Below are positions 26,991 through 35,821 of a stretch of 64,000 nt of DNA, in pieces. Below the pieces are notes generated by a model. That model saw only the letters and a list, made by a program, of their open reading frames with translations. It searched no databases and was not told the DNA's origin. The translations under genes were made by a program, and so were the position numbers. Each line of letters begins with the position of its first letter. The first letter of the stretch is position 1. The DNA comes from an uncultured Clostridia bacterium (GTDB lineage: Bacteria > Bacillota > Clostridia > Christensenellales > Aristaeellaceae), in assembly GCA_947596085.1 (NCBI GenBank), contig CANQEW010000008.1, positions 1-64,000 on the forward strand, in the 5' to 3' direction.

Positions 26991-27065
26991 TCGGAGAGAT
27001 TGAACTGCTTTCGCGAAGCGAAGGGGTGTCCCTTTCAGGGGTACCCCTTCAAATTGTCCAAAACC

Positions 27066-28478
27066 TTACGATGGAGAAACTATTCCATTTCGTGTCTCGC
27101 CGCCCGGCGCGATGTCGTCCTCGCGCACGTGCTGATCCTCCCGGGGGATGGAGCGGAAAAACTGAACCGTGAAAGGGATGGAGATCGCCGCCATCAGTAT
27201 GTCGCCCAGCGGCTGGGAAATCTGGATGCCCAGCAGGCCGAGGATAGGCGGCAGGATCAGTATGAAGGGAATGAAGCATACGCCGCCGCGCAGGCTGGCC
27301 AGCAGTAGCGCCCGGCCCTTCATGCCGCAGGTCTGGAACAGCATGGCCGGAGCCAGGTTGAACGCGGCGAAGATCAGGCAGGCGCTGGTGTAGCGCAGCG
27401 CGGGCGCGCCGATTTCAAGCACCTCCGGGCTGGACTGGAAGCGGCTGACGATGAACGGCGCGAAGCACAGGCTCAACCCACCCAGCGCCGCCAGAACGAT
27501 CAGGTTGAGAATCAGCGTGCAGCGGAAGGCGCGGCGCAGCCGGGCGTATTTCTTCACCTGATAGTTGAAGCCCGCGACCGGCTGGAAGCCCTGGCAGATG
27601 CCGATGGCGATGGACGTGAGGAAGTTCTGCACGCGCGAGGTGATCGCCATGGCGGACACGCAGGCGTCGCCGAACGCGCCCGCGCAGTGGTTGAGGATGC
27701 CCGAGGACACGCTCATCAATCCCTGCCGGAAGAGGTTCGGGAAGCCGGTGGTGACGATGTCCGCCACGATGCGCGGATTCGTGCGCGCGAGGCTACGCGG
27801 GGAGATTTTGCTCTGGGCGTGGCGGAAAAACATGAACAGCAGCACCGCGAAGCTGATCGCCTGGCTGATGGCGGTGGAGAGGCCCGCGCCGTCCACGCCC
27901 ATGCCGAAGCCGTAGATCAGGATCGGGTCGCCGATCATGTTGAGCAGGCCGCCCAGCGTGAGCCCCACCGCGCCGTAGGCGGCCTTGCCCTCGTACCGGA
28001 GCACGTTGTTGAGCACGAGGCTCGCCATCAATAGCGGCGCGGAGAGCAGTATGAACAGGCCGTACTCCCGGGCGTAGGGGAGGATGGTCTCGGTGCTGCC
28101 CATCAGGCGCATCAGCGGCGTGATGCAGGGAATGCCGATCAGCGCGACGGCGCCGCCGAGGCCCAGCGCGCCGAAGAAGCTGGTGGAGATGTAGCGCGAG
28201 GCCATGTCCACGTCCCGCTCGGCCAGCAGCCGGGAGATCACGCTGCCGGAGCCGTGGCCCAGCATGAAACCCAGCGCCTGTAAAACCGCCATCAGTGTGA
28301 ACACAACGCCCACCGCGCCGCTGGCGCTCACGCCCAGCGAGCCCACGAAGTAGGTGTCCGCCAGGTTATAGACGTTGGTGATCAGCATGCTCAACACCGA
28401 GGGAAACGCGAGCTGGAGCACGAGCCGCTCCACGGGCGTCTCGGTCATTTTCTTGTAGTGTGCCTCGGCCTGGGTCAT
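27066..28478 (-). CDS. MATE-family multidrug/cation exporter
   Basis: A 470-residue membrane protein with twelve predicted helices in the MATE two-bundle arrangement. Motifs include PSVLSMLITNVYNLADTYFV near helix 1, GHGSGSVISRLL, and LTLGGLLNMIGDPILIYGFG in the first half, repeated in degenerate form in the second. It probably exports cationic compounds or drugs in exchange for Na+ or H+. The ATG at 28478 is chosen because AGGAGAG lies 8 bases upstream; longer starts at 28508 or 28514 lack this. It is convergent with the EEP gene. A GAAGGGG/CCCCTTC hairpin near 27018-27050 separates them. Confidence 0.88.
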   Translation of the reverse strand: MTQAEAHYKKMTETPVERLVLQLAFPSVLSMLITNVYNLADTYFVGSLGVSASGAVGVVFTLMAVLQALGFMLGHGSGSVISRLLAERDVDMASRYISTSFFGALGLGGAVALIGIPCITPLMRLMGSTETILPYAREYGLFILLSAPLLMASLVLNNVLRYEGKAAYGAVGLTLGGLLNMIGDPILIYGFGMGVDGAGLSTAISQAISFAVLLFMFFRHAQSKISPRSLARTNPRIVADIVTTGFPNLFRQGLMSVSSGILNHCAGAFGDACVSAMAITSRVQNFLTSIAIGICQGFQPVAGFNYQVKKYARLRRAFRCTLILNLIVLAALGGLSLCFAPFIVSRFQSSPEVLEIGAPALRYTSACLIFAAFNLAPAMLFQTCGMKGRALLLASLRGGVCFIPFILILPPILGLLGIQISQPLGDILMAAISIPFTVQFFRSIPREDQHVREDDIAPGGETRNGIVSPS

Positions 28479-28514
28479 GCGCTCGCCCTCTCCTGTAAAA
28501 TGTCGCATAGACAT

Positions 28515-28756
28515 TATAGAGGAGGGGCTGTTAAGTTCTCTAGCGCGCTTTTCTTTCGGCGAAACTCATCCGAAGCGCTCACACTCGCGTGCATTGCGCA
28601 GCAAGATCACTGGTCGCCCGCGCTCTTCCGCCTCGATCCGAGGATGGGCAGCGAAGCGGCGGCCGATCCAAATTAGCGGAATGAGCAGCGCGGCGATCGG
28701 GGCGAGCGCCAACGGCCGCCGTCACTTGTGGACGACGGCTACGCCGGCGGCGGCCG
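28515..28756. other. Intergenic stretch with no clear gene
   Basis: About 240 bases between the MATE gene and the terminator of the gtrA operon. The only candidate is a leftward TTG-initiated reading frame of 48 codons (28712-28566) with one hydrophobic segment (LALAPIAALLIPLIWIG). It has no convincing ribosome binding site, so it is not called as a gene. Confidence 0.4.
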
Positions 28757-28790
28757 CAAAAATAAAAGGGCTCCGCCATTCGACGGAACC
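28757..28790 (-). terminator. Intrinsic terminator of the gtrA-lipoprotein operon
   Basis: On the minus strand GGTTCCG pairs with CGGAGCC around an 8-base loop, followed by CTTTTATTTT. It lies 30 bases after the stop of the exported protein gene. Confidence 0.75.
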
Positions 28791-28819
28791 ATTTCGCAGG
28801 CGGGCGGTTTGCCGCGCGC

Positions 28820-29407
28820 TTACAGCAGTTCGAACGTATTCAGAATTTGCGCGGCGACGGCCATGAAGCCGGCGTCGGACTGGGGAGTGAATACCAGATT
28901 GAGCATCTTGCCGTTCAGCAGCGCGGCGCAGCAGCTCACGTCGGCCTCGGTCAGGTCGTAGACCACGAAGTCCACGCCGTTGAAGGCGTATACGCCGGAG
29001 GTCTGCGCGGACGCGGCGCGGTCGATCAGCGCCTTGAGCGCGTTCATGTCGGCGCAGTCGGTATCCCAGCTCTGGATGTAGAGCCAGCCTGCGCCCTCCG
29101 CGTCGCTCAGGCAGTAGATCACGCCCTGTTCCGCCATGTCCCCGGTGACGGGATGGTGGAGCCAGTCCTCGGGCAGCTCCAGCGCGAAGCCGTCCTCGAA
29201 ACCGATCCGCACCGTTTCGGGGGCGGTGGTCTCCTCGGGGGCCGCCGTCTCGTCGGGTGCTGCCGTCTCGTCGGGCGCGGCGCTTTCCGCCGCTTCGGCG
29301 GAGACGATCTTCGTTTCCGCGGTTCGCGCGACATCCTCCGGGGCCTCTGCGGCGGCGCAGCTCCACAGCGTCAGCGCCGCAAGCAGCGCGCACAGCATCT
29401 TCTTCAT
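28820..29407 (-). CDS. Exported protein of unknown function (probable lipoprotein)
   Basis: A 195-residue protein with a signal peptide ending in LTLWSC, a lipobox-like site at residue 17. A Pro/Glu/Thr/Ala linker with repeated APDET/APEET motifs (about 40-65) precedes a compact domain (66-195) beginning VRIGFEDGFALELPEDW. That opening resembles small clostridial surface domains found on stress- or sortase-related lipoproteins, but no function can be assigned. It lies 20 bases after gtrA and shares its promoter. Confidence 0.7.
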   Translation of the reverse strand: MKKMLCALLAALTLWSCAAAEAPEDVARTAETKIVSAEAAESAAPDETAAPDETAAPEETTAPETVRIGFEDGFALELPEDWLHHPVTGDMAEQGVIYCLSDAEGAGWLYIQSWDTDCADMNALKALIDRAASAQTSGVYAFNGVDFVVYDLTEADVSCCAALLNGKMLNLVFTPQSDAGFMAVAAQILNTFELL

Positions 29408-29427
29408 GTTTCCTCCCGCCTGCCAGA

Positions 29428-29877
29428 CTAACGCTTCCGGAAGATCCAGAACTTGCTGGCGAAGTAATTGAGTACGACGACGATGACGTTGGAGATCAGC
29501 GTGGCGATCAAATCGTTCATGCCCAGCGCGTGCACGGCGAATTCCACGAACGCCGCGTCGAATATCAGCGAGAGCACGCGCGCGGACACGAAGCTGGGCA
29601 GCTCCCGCCGCAGCGTGGCGCCGCTCCAGTCGGCGCTGTGGAACACGAATACCTTGTTCGCCCAGAAGGCGAAGCTCACGGCGGCGACCCAGGCGGCGAT
29701 TTTCGCGGCGAGGATCATCGCGGCGTGATCCGGGGCGAGCCCCAGCAGCGCCGCCACGCCGCGGCTGAACGCGAAGTAGACGACGTAATTGACGACGGTC
29801 GTCAGCACGCCCACCACGCCGTAAACGAAGATTTCCCGAAAGCGGTCGCTCTTCAACAGTGCCCGCAGCTTTTGCAT
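29428..29877 (-). CDS. GtrA-family membrane protein
   Basis: A 149-residue protein with four hydrophobic segments and the family signature YGVVGVLTTVVNYVVYF and FWANKVFVF. GtrA proteins help to move lipid-linked sugars across the membrane for wall or glycoconjugate decoration; no glycosyltransferase gene is adjacent here. The ATG at 29877 follows GGGAGGT. Confidence 0.88.
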   Translation of the reverse strand: MQKLRALLKSDRFREIFVYGVVGVLTTVVNYVVYFAFSRGVAALLGLAPDHAAMILAAKIAAWVAAVSFAFWANKVFVFHSADWSGATLRRELPSFVSARVLSLIFDAAFVEFAVHALGMNDLIATLISNVIVVVLNYFASKFWIFRKR

Positions 29878-29905
29878 GGCACACACCTCCCACTCAATTA
29901 CTGGT

Positions 29906-29934
29906 ATTATAACATTCCGCGCGCATGGGGTCAA
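29906..29934 (-). promoter_or_regulatory. Strong sigma-A type promoter of gtrA
   Basis: On the minus strand TTGACC (-35) and a perfect TATAAT (-10) are exactly 17 bases apart, about 29 bases upstream of the gtrA start. Confidence 0.8.
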
Positions 29935-30009
29935 TCGAATCGAAGATTTGTCGAAAGCGCGTCCAATTTTGGGCAAAATATGGAAGAGTGGCGGAGGCCC
30001 GCTCCGCCG

Positions 30010-32220
30010 CTAGAGGATGCGCCGCGCCCAGGAGTAGGTGCGGTAGTAGTAGCTGTTGCTTCCGCTGCCCAGGCTGCTGATGATCACCTTGCCGCCGCCC
30101 GAGGAGGCGTGAATGAACTGGCCGCCGCCCAGATAGATGCCCACGTGGTCGCAGGCGTCGTCATCGTTGGTGACGGTGTTGAAGAACAGCAAATCGCCCA
30201 CCTTTAAATCCGCCTTGCTGCTAATCTTCTTGTAACGCTCATCGTAGCCCTGGCTGTACGCCGTGCGCTTCAGGGATACGCCCGTCGCGTTTTTGAACAC
30301 GTAGTAGACGAAGCCGGAGCAGTCGAAGCCGTCGGGGGACTGGCCCGTGTAGACGTAGGGCACGCCCAGATACTTCTTCGCGAGCGTCACGACCTTGACG
30401 ATGGCGTCGCTCTCCTCCTCCTGGATCTTGCTGGTGGCGAAGTAGGCCGCGGGTGCGTAGCCGAAGGAGGAACCGCTCTTCACGCGATACCACTTGCGGT
30501 CCTCGCTGACGGCCACGCCGGTGACCTCGGCGTTGATTGCCAGCGTCGCGAGCACCGCTGCGGAGGTCTGGGGTTTGCGGTAGACCTTCGCGCCGTCCGC
30601 CTGGGCGTAGAGCTTCGCGCTGTAGCCGTTTGGATTCTCCGCGCTGACCGACCCCGCGGCGCAGTAGCCCACCGTGCCCTGAGAGTTGACCACGCGCGCC
30701 CATTCGCCGCTCTTTCCGGTGCAGGTCATGGTTTCGCCGAAGCACATCGCGCCCAGCGACTTCGCGCTTGCGCTGGGGGAGGCGTACACGGTCAGCAGCG
30801 TGGGCAGGACGTACACGGTCACGGGGGAGATCTCCTCGATCTGCGAACCGTCGTCGACCTTCTTTTCGGACAGCTCCGTCACGGGGACGTAGGCGTAGCT
30901 TCCGCCTCCCAGATCGACGCGCGCCCAGCGCTCGTCGGAAGAGACGCACACCACCATCAGGCTCGCGTTCTGCGCGACGGTACGCACGACGCTCGCGCCG
31001 GATTTGGGCTTGGCGTAGAGCTTGACGCTCTTGTCCTTGGCATAGCAGGGGCGGTTGAGCGCGTTGGGATTCCGATCCGTCAGGCCGGCGCTGGCGCAGT
31101 AACCAATCGCGCCGGCGGAATTGCGCACCTTCGCCCAGCCGTCCGCCGCGCCGATCAATTCCAGGGACTGCCCCAGATACATGTTGCCCATCCCCTTGGC
31201 GCTCGCGGACGCGGCGGCATAGACGGGCAGCACGGCGGCGGTCACGTAGACGGTGCGTATCTCGAACGGCGCTTCCTCCTCCGGTTCCGCCTCGGCGGAG
31301 ACGTACTTCGACTGAATGTAGGCGTAGTAGCTTCCGCTCTTGAGCCGGTACCACGCGCCGTCGGGCGTGACGGCCACGGCGGTGTAGGACGAGCCCTTCT
31401 TGAGCTTCGCCCATACGGCGGCGCTCGCGGAGGGCTTTTTGTGGACGGGCGCGTCGGCGGTTTTGATGTAGACTGTTTGCGAGAGTGTGTTGGGATCGGA
31501 GGCGGAGAGGCCGGCGGCCTTGCAGTAGCCCGTGGCGCCGGCGGAGTTGCGCACCATCGCCCAGCTTCCGCTGACGGCCGCGCAGGTCAGGCTCTGGCCG
31601 TAGTAGGCGCTGCCCATGGACTTGGAACTCGAGGACGCCTTCGCGTAGACCGGGAGCGCGGTTTGAACCACGTAAACCTTGCCGCTGAGCCCGCCGGAGG
31701 GCGCGGGCGAAGCTTCCGGCGCGGGGGTCGCGCCGGAGGAGATGGACAGGCGCTTCGCCTGCACGTAACCGTAATACTTGCCGTTCTTCAGGCGCACCCA
31801 GGCATTGTCCCGCGTCATCGCTACGGCGGTGTAGGTCGAATCCTTTTTGAGTTTCATCCACACGTCCGCGTCGGTGGAGGGCTTCTTGTAGACGGGGGTG
31901 TTCGCCGCGGTGATGCGGGCGGAGATGTTGATGTTGTTGGGGTCGGAATTCGAGAGGCCGTCGGAGCGGCAGTAGCCCGTCGCACCCGCGCCGTTTTGCA
32001 CCTTGGTCCACTCGCCGCTCGCGGAGACGCGCGTCATGCTCTCGCCGTAGGACATGGTTCCCAGGCGCTTGGACGACTCGGAGGCGGATTTGTAGACGCT
32101 GAGCGTGTTCGACACGACGTACACGGTCGCGCCCGCGGCCCGCGCGCGCGGAGACGCGCAGGGAAGGTCACCCCAGAGCACGCACAGCGCCAGGGCCAAG
32201 GCGATCAGCCGCTTCATCAT
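30010..32220 (-). CDS. Exported NlpC/P60 peptidoglycan hydrolase with eight SH3-like repeats
   Basis: A 736-residue wall hydrolase. After a signal peptide come eight bacterial SH3-like repeats in four alternating A-B pairs: A units end in G-x-x-GYC and B units carry VYKKP/VHKKP and KSGSYYAYIQ-like ends. The C-terminal NlpC/P60 domain (about 620-736) has the catalytic cysteine in FDCSGFVYYVF and the histidine in DDACDHVGIYLGGG, with a second polar position in FIHASSGGG. It should cleave the D-Glu to diamino acid bond of stem peptides. The ATG at 32220 is six bases after GGAGGG. A possible minus-strand promoter (TTGATT, 17 bases, TATAAT) lies at 32286-32314. Confidence 0.88.
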   Translation of the reverse strand: MMKRLIALALALCVLWGDLPCASPRARAAGATVYVVSNTLSVYKSASESSKRLGTMSYGESMTRVSASGEWTKVQNGAGATGYCRSDGLSNSDPNNINISARITAANTPVYKKPSTDADVWMKLKKDSTYTAVAMTRDNAWVRLKNGKYYGYVQAKRLSISSGATPAPEASPAPSGGLSGKVYVVQTALPVYAKASSSSKSMGSAYYGQSLTCAAVSGSWAMVRNSAGATGYCKAAGLSASDPNTLSQTVYIKTADAPVHKKPSASAAVWAKLKKGSSYTAVAVTPDGAWYRLKSGSYYAYIQSKYVSAEAEPEEEAPFEIRTVYVTAAVLPVYAAASASAKGMGNMYLGQSLELIGAADGWAKVRNSAGAIGYCASAGLTDRNPNALNRPCYAKDKSVKLYAKPKSGASVVRTVAQNASLMVVCVSSDERWARVDLGGGSYAYVPVTELSEKKVDDGSQIEEISPVTVYVLPTLLTVYASPSASAKSLGAMCFGETMTCTGKSGEWARVVNSQGTVGYCAAGSVSAENPNGYSAKLYAQADGAKVYRKPQTSAAVLATLAINAEVTGVAVSEDRKWYRVKSGSSFGYAPAAYFATSKIQEEESDAIVKVVTLAKKYLGVPYVYTGQSPDGFDCSGFVYYVFKNATGVSLKRTAYSQGYDERYKKISSKADLKVGDLLFFNTVTNDDDACDHVGIYLGGGQFIHASSGGGKVIISSLGSGSNSYYYRTYSWARRIL

Positions 32221-32290
32221 CTGCATCCCTCCGACCGTGGCCGCGCAGAGTGACAGCCATCCAAAATATACCATGTTATATTATCATTAT

Positions 32291-32324
32291 AAAAAAGCCC
32301 CCGCCGGGAATCAATCGGCGCGGG
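32291..32324 (-). terminator. Probable intrinsic terminator after galT
   Basis: On the minus strand CGCCG pairs with CGGCG (with outer CCC-GGG pairing), then GGGGCTTTTTT. A second hairpin without a T-run (GACGCGGAGC with GCTCCGCGTC, 32371-32394) lies nearer the galT stop. Confidence 0.55.
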
Positions 32325-32432
32325 CAAAATCGGCGCGATAAAAGCTGGACAAAGCCGGAACAATAATGTGACGCGGAGCGTGCGCTCCGCGTCGGCTGTC
32401 ATGGATCGAAGGGGAAAAGGTTTCGCGGGGAA

Positions 32433-33968
32433 TCAGGCCCGCGCGAAGCCGAGGCTTCCCAGGAAGCGGAGCACGCCGGCGTCGCCGTCCGGGGTCTGCT
32501 TGTAGACGCCGGCATCCGCCAGCACCTGCGCGCACTTCTCGGCCAGCCCCGCGCGCAGCGCGGCCTCGGCCGCCTCGGGCGAGAGCTTCGTCCCGTGCCG
32601 AGCGGCCAGCTCGCGAATCCAGGGGTAGTGCTTCGAGAGCGGAGAGTCCGCCTCCGGCGCGGCGTCGATGGAAGTGGCGCCGGTCAGGTAGTCCTCCAGG
32701 CCCTTGAGCTCGCCCACCAGGCGGCCTGGCAGGATGAACAGGCCCATCACCTCGATCAGACCGATGTTCTCCTTCTTGATGTGGTGCAGCTCGGCGTGGG
32801 GGTGGAACAGCCCCAGCGGATGTTCGGGCGTGGTGCGGTTGTTGCGCAGCACCAGGTTGAGGCGATATTTGCCGCCCTCCATGCGGGCGATGGGGGTGAT
32901 GGTGTTGTGTGGCGCGCCGTCCGTCTCGGCGTAGATTTCGCAGGCGGGATCCGACCAGCCTCGCCACGCGGCGAGCACCCGGTCGGCCAGATCGGTGAGC
33001 GCTTCGCGGTCTTCGCCGCGCAGCGCGACGCAGGTCATCGGCCAGTCTGCCACCCATGCTTCGATCCCCGGCACGGGGGAGCTCAGCGCGATGCGCACGC
33101 CGGCGCGGTCCATCGGGAATATGTGGCCGCCGCCCTGGAAGTGGTCGTGGGAGAGGATCGAGCCGCCCACGATGGGAAGATCTGCGTTTGACCCCATGAA
33201 GTAGTGGGGAAACTGCTCCACGAAGTCCAGCAGCCGCACAAAGCTGCCCCGGTCGATCTTCATGGGGATGTGCTCGCGGTTGAGGGCGATGCAGTGCTCC
33301 GGGTAGTAGGCGTAGGGCGAATACTGCAAGTACCACGGCGCGCCGCCCAGCGTCACGGGCACGATGCGGTGGTTTTGCCGGGCGGGGAAGCCGACGCGGC
33401 CGGCGTAACCGGGGTTCTCGATGCAGAGCATGCACCGGGGATAGCCCGTCTGCTTCGCGCTGCGCGCCGCGGCGATGTCCCGGGGATCCTTCTCCGGCTT
33501 GGAGAGGTTGATGGTGATCTCCAGTTCGCCGCAGGGGGAGTCGTGGCGGAACGCGACGTTTTTCGCGATGCGGTCCACGCGGATGTAGTCCGCGTCGCGG
33601 CACATCTTGTAGAAGTAGTCGGTGGCGGCTTTCGGCCCGGCCTCGGCGCGAAGCTGCGCGAAGCGCTCGCGCACCTGCGCGGGATGGGGCGTCAACGCGC
33701 CCATGAGCTTTGCGGTGAACAGGTCACGCGCCTCGCCGCTGTCGGAGAACAGCCCCATCCGCGCGCCCAGCTCGGCCAGCGGATCGAGAATCGGCGTGGC
33801 CGTTTCAGGCGCGGCCGCGTGCGGGTGGCGCTCGCCATCCGGCGCATCCATCGAGAAGATCTCCAGCAGGCGGTTGAAGGTGAAGACCCGGTCCTCCGCC
33901 TCGATGAGCCCCTTGTCCTCGGCAAAATCCAAAAGCGCGTGCAAAAGCCGCGTGACATCCTTCGTCAT
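32433..33968 (-). CDS. galT: Class II galactose-1-phosphate uridylyltransferase GalT
   Basis: GalT exchanges galactose-1-phosphate with UDP-glucose in the Leloir pathway. At 511 residues it is the long, Firmicutes-type class II form (GalT2), with motifs GYPRCMLCIENPGYAG, HFQGGGHIFPMDRA (active-site histidine region: SILSHDHF) and LFHPHAELHHIKKENIGLIE. The ATG at 33968 follows GAGGGGT. It is divergent from galK; the two start codons are 160 bases apart and share that control region. Confidence 0.92.
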   Translation of the reverse strand: MTKDVTRLLHALLDFAEDKGLIEAEDRVFTFNRLLEIFSMDAPDGERHPHAAAPETATPILDPLAELGARMGLFSDSGEARDLFTAKLMGALTPHPAQVRERFAQLRAEAGPKAATDYFYKMCRDADYIRVDRIAKNVAFRHDSPCGELEITINLSKPEKDPRDIAAARSAKQTGYPRCMLCIENPGYAGRVGFPARQNHRIVPVTLGGAPWYLQYSPYAYYPEHCIALNREHIPMKIDRGSFVRLLDFVEQFPHYFMGSNADLPIVGGSILSHDHFQGGGHIFPMDRAGVRIALSSPVPGIEAWVADWPMTCVALRGEDREALTDLADRVLAAWRGWSDPACEIYAETDGAPHNTITPIARMEGGKYRLNLVLRNNRTTPEHPLGLFHPHAELHHIKKENIGLIEVMGLFILPGRLVGELKGLEDYLTGATSIDAAPEADSPLSKHYPWIRELAARHGTKLSPEAAEAALRAGLAEKCAQVLADAGVYKQTPDGDAGVLRFLGSLGFARA

Positions 33969-34056
33969 GTCCGTACCCCTCCGTCCATTTCTTACCTCCA
34001 TTATGCGCGGATTCGCGGGCGCTGTCAAGCGCGGGCGGGGAAAAATCGAAAATCCC

Positions 34057-34085
34057 TTGCACAATCCGACAAATTGGGTTACAAT
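34057..34085 (+). promoter_or_regulatory. Sigma-A type promoter of galK
   Basis: TTGCAC (34057-34062) and TACAAT (34080-34085) are 17 bases apart, 42 bases before the galK ATG. Confidence 0.75.
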
Positions 34086-34127
34086 ACAATCAGAGAAATG
34101 TGCCCGATGAAAATGGAGGGAAACCAT

Positions 34128-35375
34128 ATGGATGTCAAAGCCGTATTTGAAAGGAATTCCGAGCGCCTGAACAAGCTCTACGGAGGCGTCGATCAATATC
34201 CGCGCTATCGCGCGCTGGCGGAGGACTTCCGCGCGCGCTTCGGCCGGGAACCGGAGATGTTCGTTTCCGCGCCGGGGCGCACGGAGGTCATCGGCAACCA
34301 CACCGACCACAACCGCGGGCGCGTGCTGGCAGCGGCGGTGAATCTGGATACCGTGGCGGCGGTCGCGCCGGCCGCGGGGAGCGTCGTGCGGCTCTACTCC
34401 GCCGGATATGACGAGCCCTTCGTGGTGGATCTGGCTGACCTGAGCGTCCATCCCGAGGAGCGGGAGACGACCTCCGCGCTGATTCGCGGCGTGGCGGCGA
34501 AACTGAAGGAGCTGGGCTATGCCATCGGGGGCTTCGACGCGCAGGTGCACAGCACCGTGTTCAAGGGCAGCGGGCTCTCGTCGTCGGCGGCCTTCGAGGT
34601 GATGCTGGTGGCGGCCTTCGACGCGCTCTACAACGGCTGGACGGTGGACGCCAAACTGAACGCCCGCATCTCCCAGTACGCAGAGAACGCCTACTTCGGC
34701 AAACCCTGCGGCGTGATGGATCAGTCCGCCAGCGCCGTGGGCGCGCTGGTGAGCTTCGACTTCGCGCCCGAACTGCCCGACGTCGAGGCCATCGCCTGCG
34801 ACTTCGGGGAGAAGGGGTATGATCTGTGCGTGGTTTCCGCCGGCGGCGAGCACGGCAATCTGACCGCGGAGTACGCCGCGATTCCCGGCGAGATGAAGCA
34901 GGTGGCGAAGGCGCTGGGGCGGGAGGTGCTCATGGACGTGACGCCCGAGGAGCTGATGGCCGCCGTGCCGCAGCTCAAGGGCAAGGTGAGCGACCGCGCG
35001 ATCCTGCGCGCCTTCCACTTCGTGGATGAAACACGGCGCGTGACCGAGGCCGTGGCGGCGCTCAAACGGGACGACTTCCCTGCCTTCCTGGACTGCCTGG
35101 TGCGCTCGGGTGAGAGCAGCTGGAAGTTGCTGCAGAATCTCTACGTTCCCGGAAGCGACAACGAGGAGCTTCCGCTGGCGCTGGAGATGAGCCGGAGGAT
35201 GCTCGAGGGCAGGGGCGCTTGGCGGATCAACGGCGGCGGCTTCGCGGGCACGATCGTGGCCGTAGTGCCAAAGGATTGGATGCCTCGCTATGCCGCGGCG
35301 ATGGACGCCGCGTTCGGCGCGGGCGCGACCACGATTTTGAGCGTCCGCCCCGAGGGCGTGGTATCCATTCGATGA
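34128..35375 (+). CDS. galK: Galactokinase GalK
   Basis: GalK phosphorylates galactose at C1. The 415-residue GHMP kinase has the galactokinase signature APGRTEVIGNHTDHNRG, the ATP loop VFKGSGLSSSAAFEV, CGVMDQSASAVGALVSFDF and the C-terminal WRINGGGFAGTIVAV. The ATG at 34128 is 8 bases after GGAGGG. The stop overlaps the tsaE start by 4 bases (ATGA), so a sugar kinase leads a tRNA-modification operon. Confidence 0.94.
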   Translation: MDVKAVFERNSERLNKLYGGVDQYPRYRALAEDFRARFGREPEMFVSAPGRTEVIGNHTDHNRGRVLAAAVNLDTVAAVAPAAGSVVRLYSAGYDEPFVVDLADLSVHPEERETTSALIRGVAAKLKELGYAIGGFDAQVHSTVFKGSGLSSSAAFEVMLVAAFDALYNGWTVDAKLNARISQYAENAYFGKPCGVMDQSASAVGALVSFDFAPELPDVEAIACDFGEKGYDLCVVSAGGEHGNLTAEYAAIPGEMKQVAKALGREVLMDVTPEELMAAVPQLKGKVSDRAILRAFHFVDETRRVTEAVAALKRDDFPAFLDCLVRSGESSWKLLQNLYVPGSDNEELPLALEMSRRMLEGRGAWRINGGGFAGTIVAVVPKDWMPRYAAAMDAAFGAGATTILSVRPEGVVSIR

Positions 35376-35821
35376 AATACCTGACCCGCTCGGAGGCGGA
35401 CACCCGCGCCCTGGCCGCGCGCTTCGCCGAATCGCTGCGTCCCGGCGACTGCGTGCTGCTGCGCGGCGATCTGGGCGCGGGCAAGTCGGTGTTCGTGCGC
35501 GGCGCGGCCCGGGCCCTGGGCGTGCGCGGCGCGATGCCCAGCCCGACGTTCACGCTGATGATTCCCTACGAGGGCGACGTGCGCGTCGTCCACTTCGATC
35601 TCTACCGCCTGAGCGACCCGGAGGAGTTCTACGCCGCCGGACTGGACGAGTTTGTGGGTGGCGACGCGATCGCGCTGATCGAGTGGCCGGAGATGGCGGA
35701 GCTCGATCCCGAGGGCGCGATTCATGTGCGCATCTCGCGCAGCCCGCTGGGCGACGAGGCGCGGGAGATCGAGATCGACGGGGAATTTCCGCGGCTGGCG
35801 GATTGGAGGATGGAAGCTTGA
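35372..35821 (+). CDS. tsaE: tRNA t6A synthesis ATPase TsaE
   Basis: TsaE works with TsaB and TsaD to make threonylcarbamoyl-adenosine at tRNA position 37. The 149-residue P-loop protein has Walker A GDLGAGKS, SPTFTLMIPYEG, HFDLYRL and IEWPEMAE, all typical. It is followed by tsaB with a 4-base overlap. Confidence 0.94.
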   Translation: MKYLTRSEADTRALAARFAESLRPGDCVLLRGDLGAGKSVFVRGAARALGVRGAMPSPTFTLMIPYEGDVRVVHFDLYRLSDPEEFYAAGLDEFVGGDAIALIEWPEMAELDPEGAIHVRISRSPLGDEAREIEIDGEFPRLADWRMEA

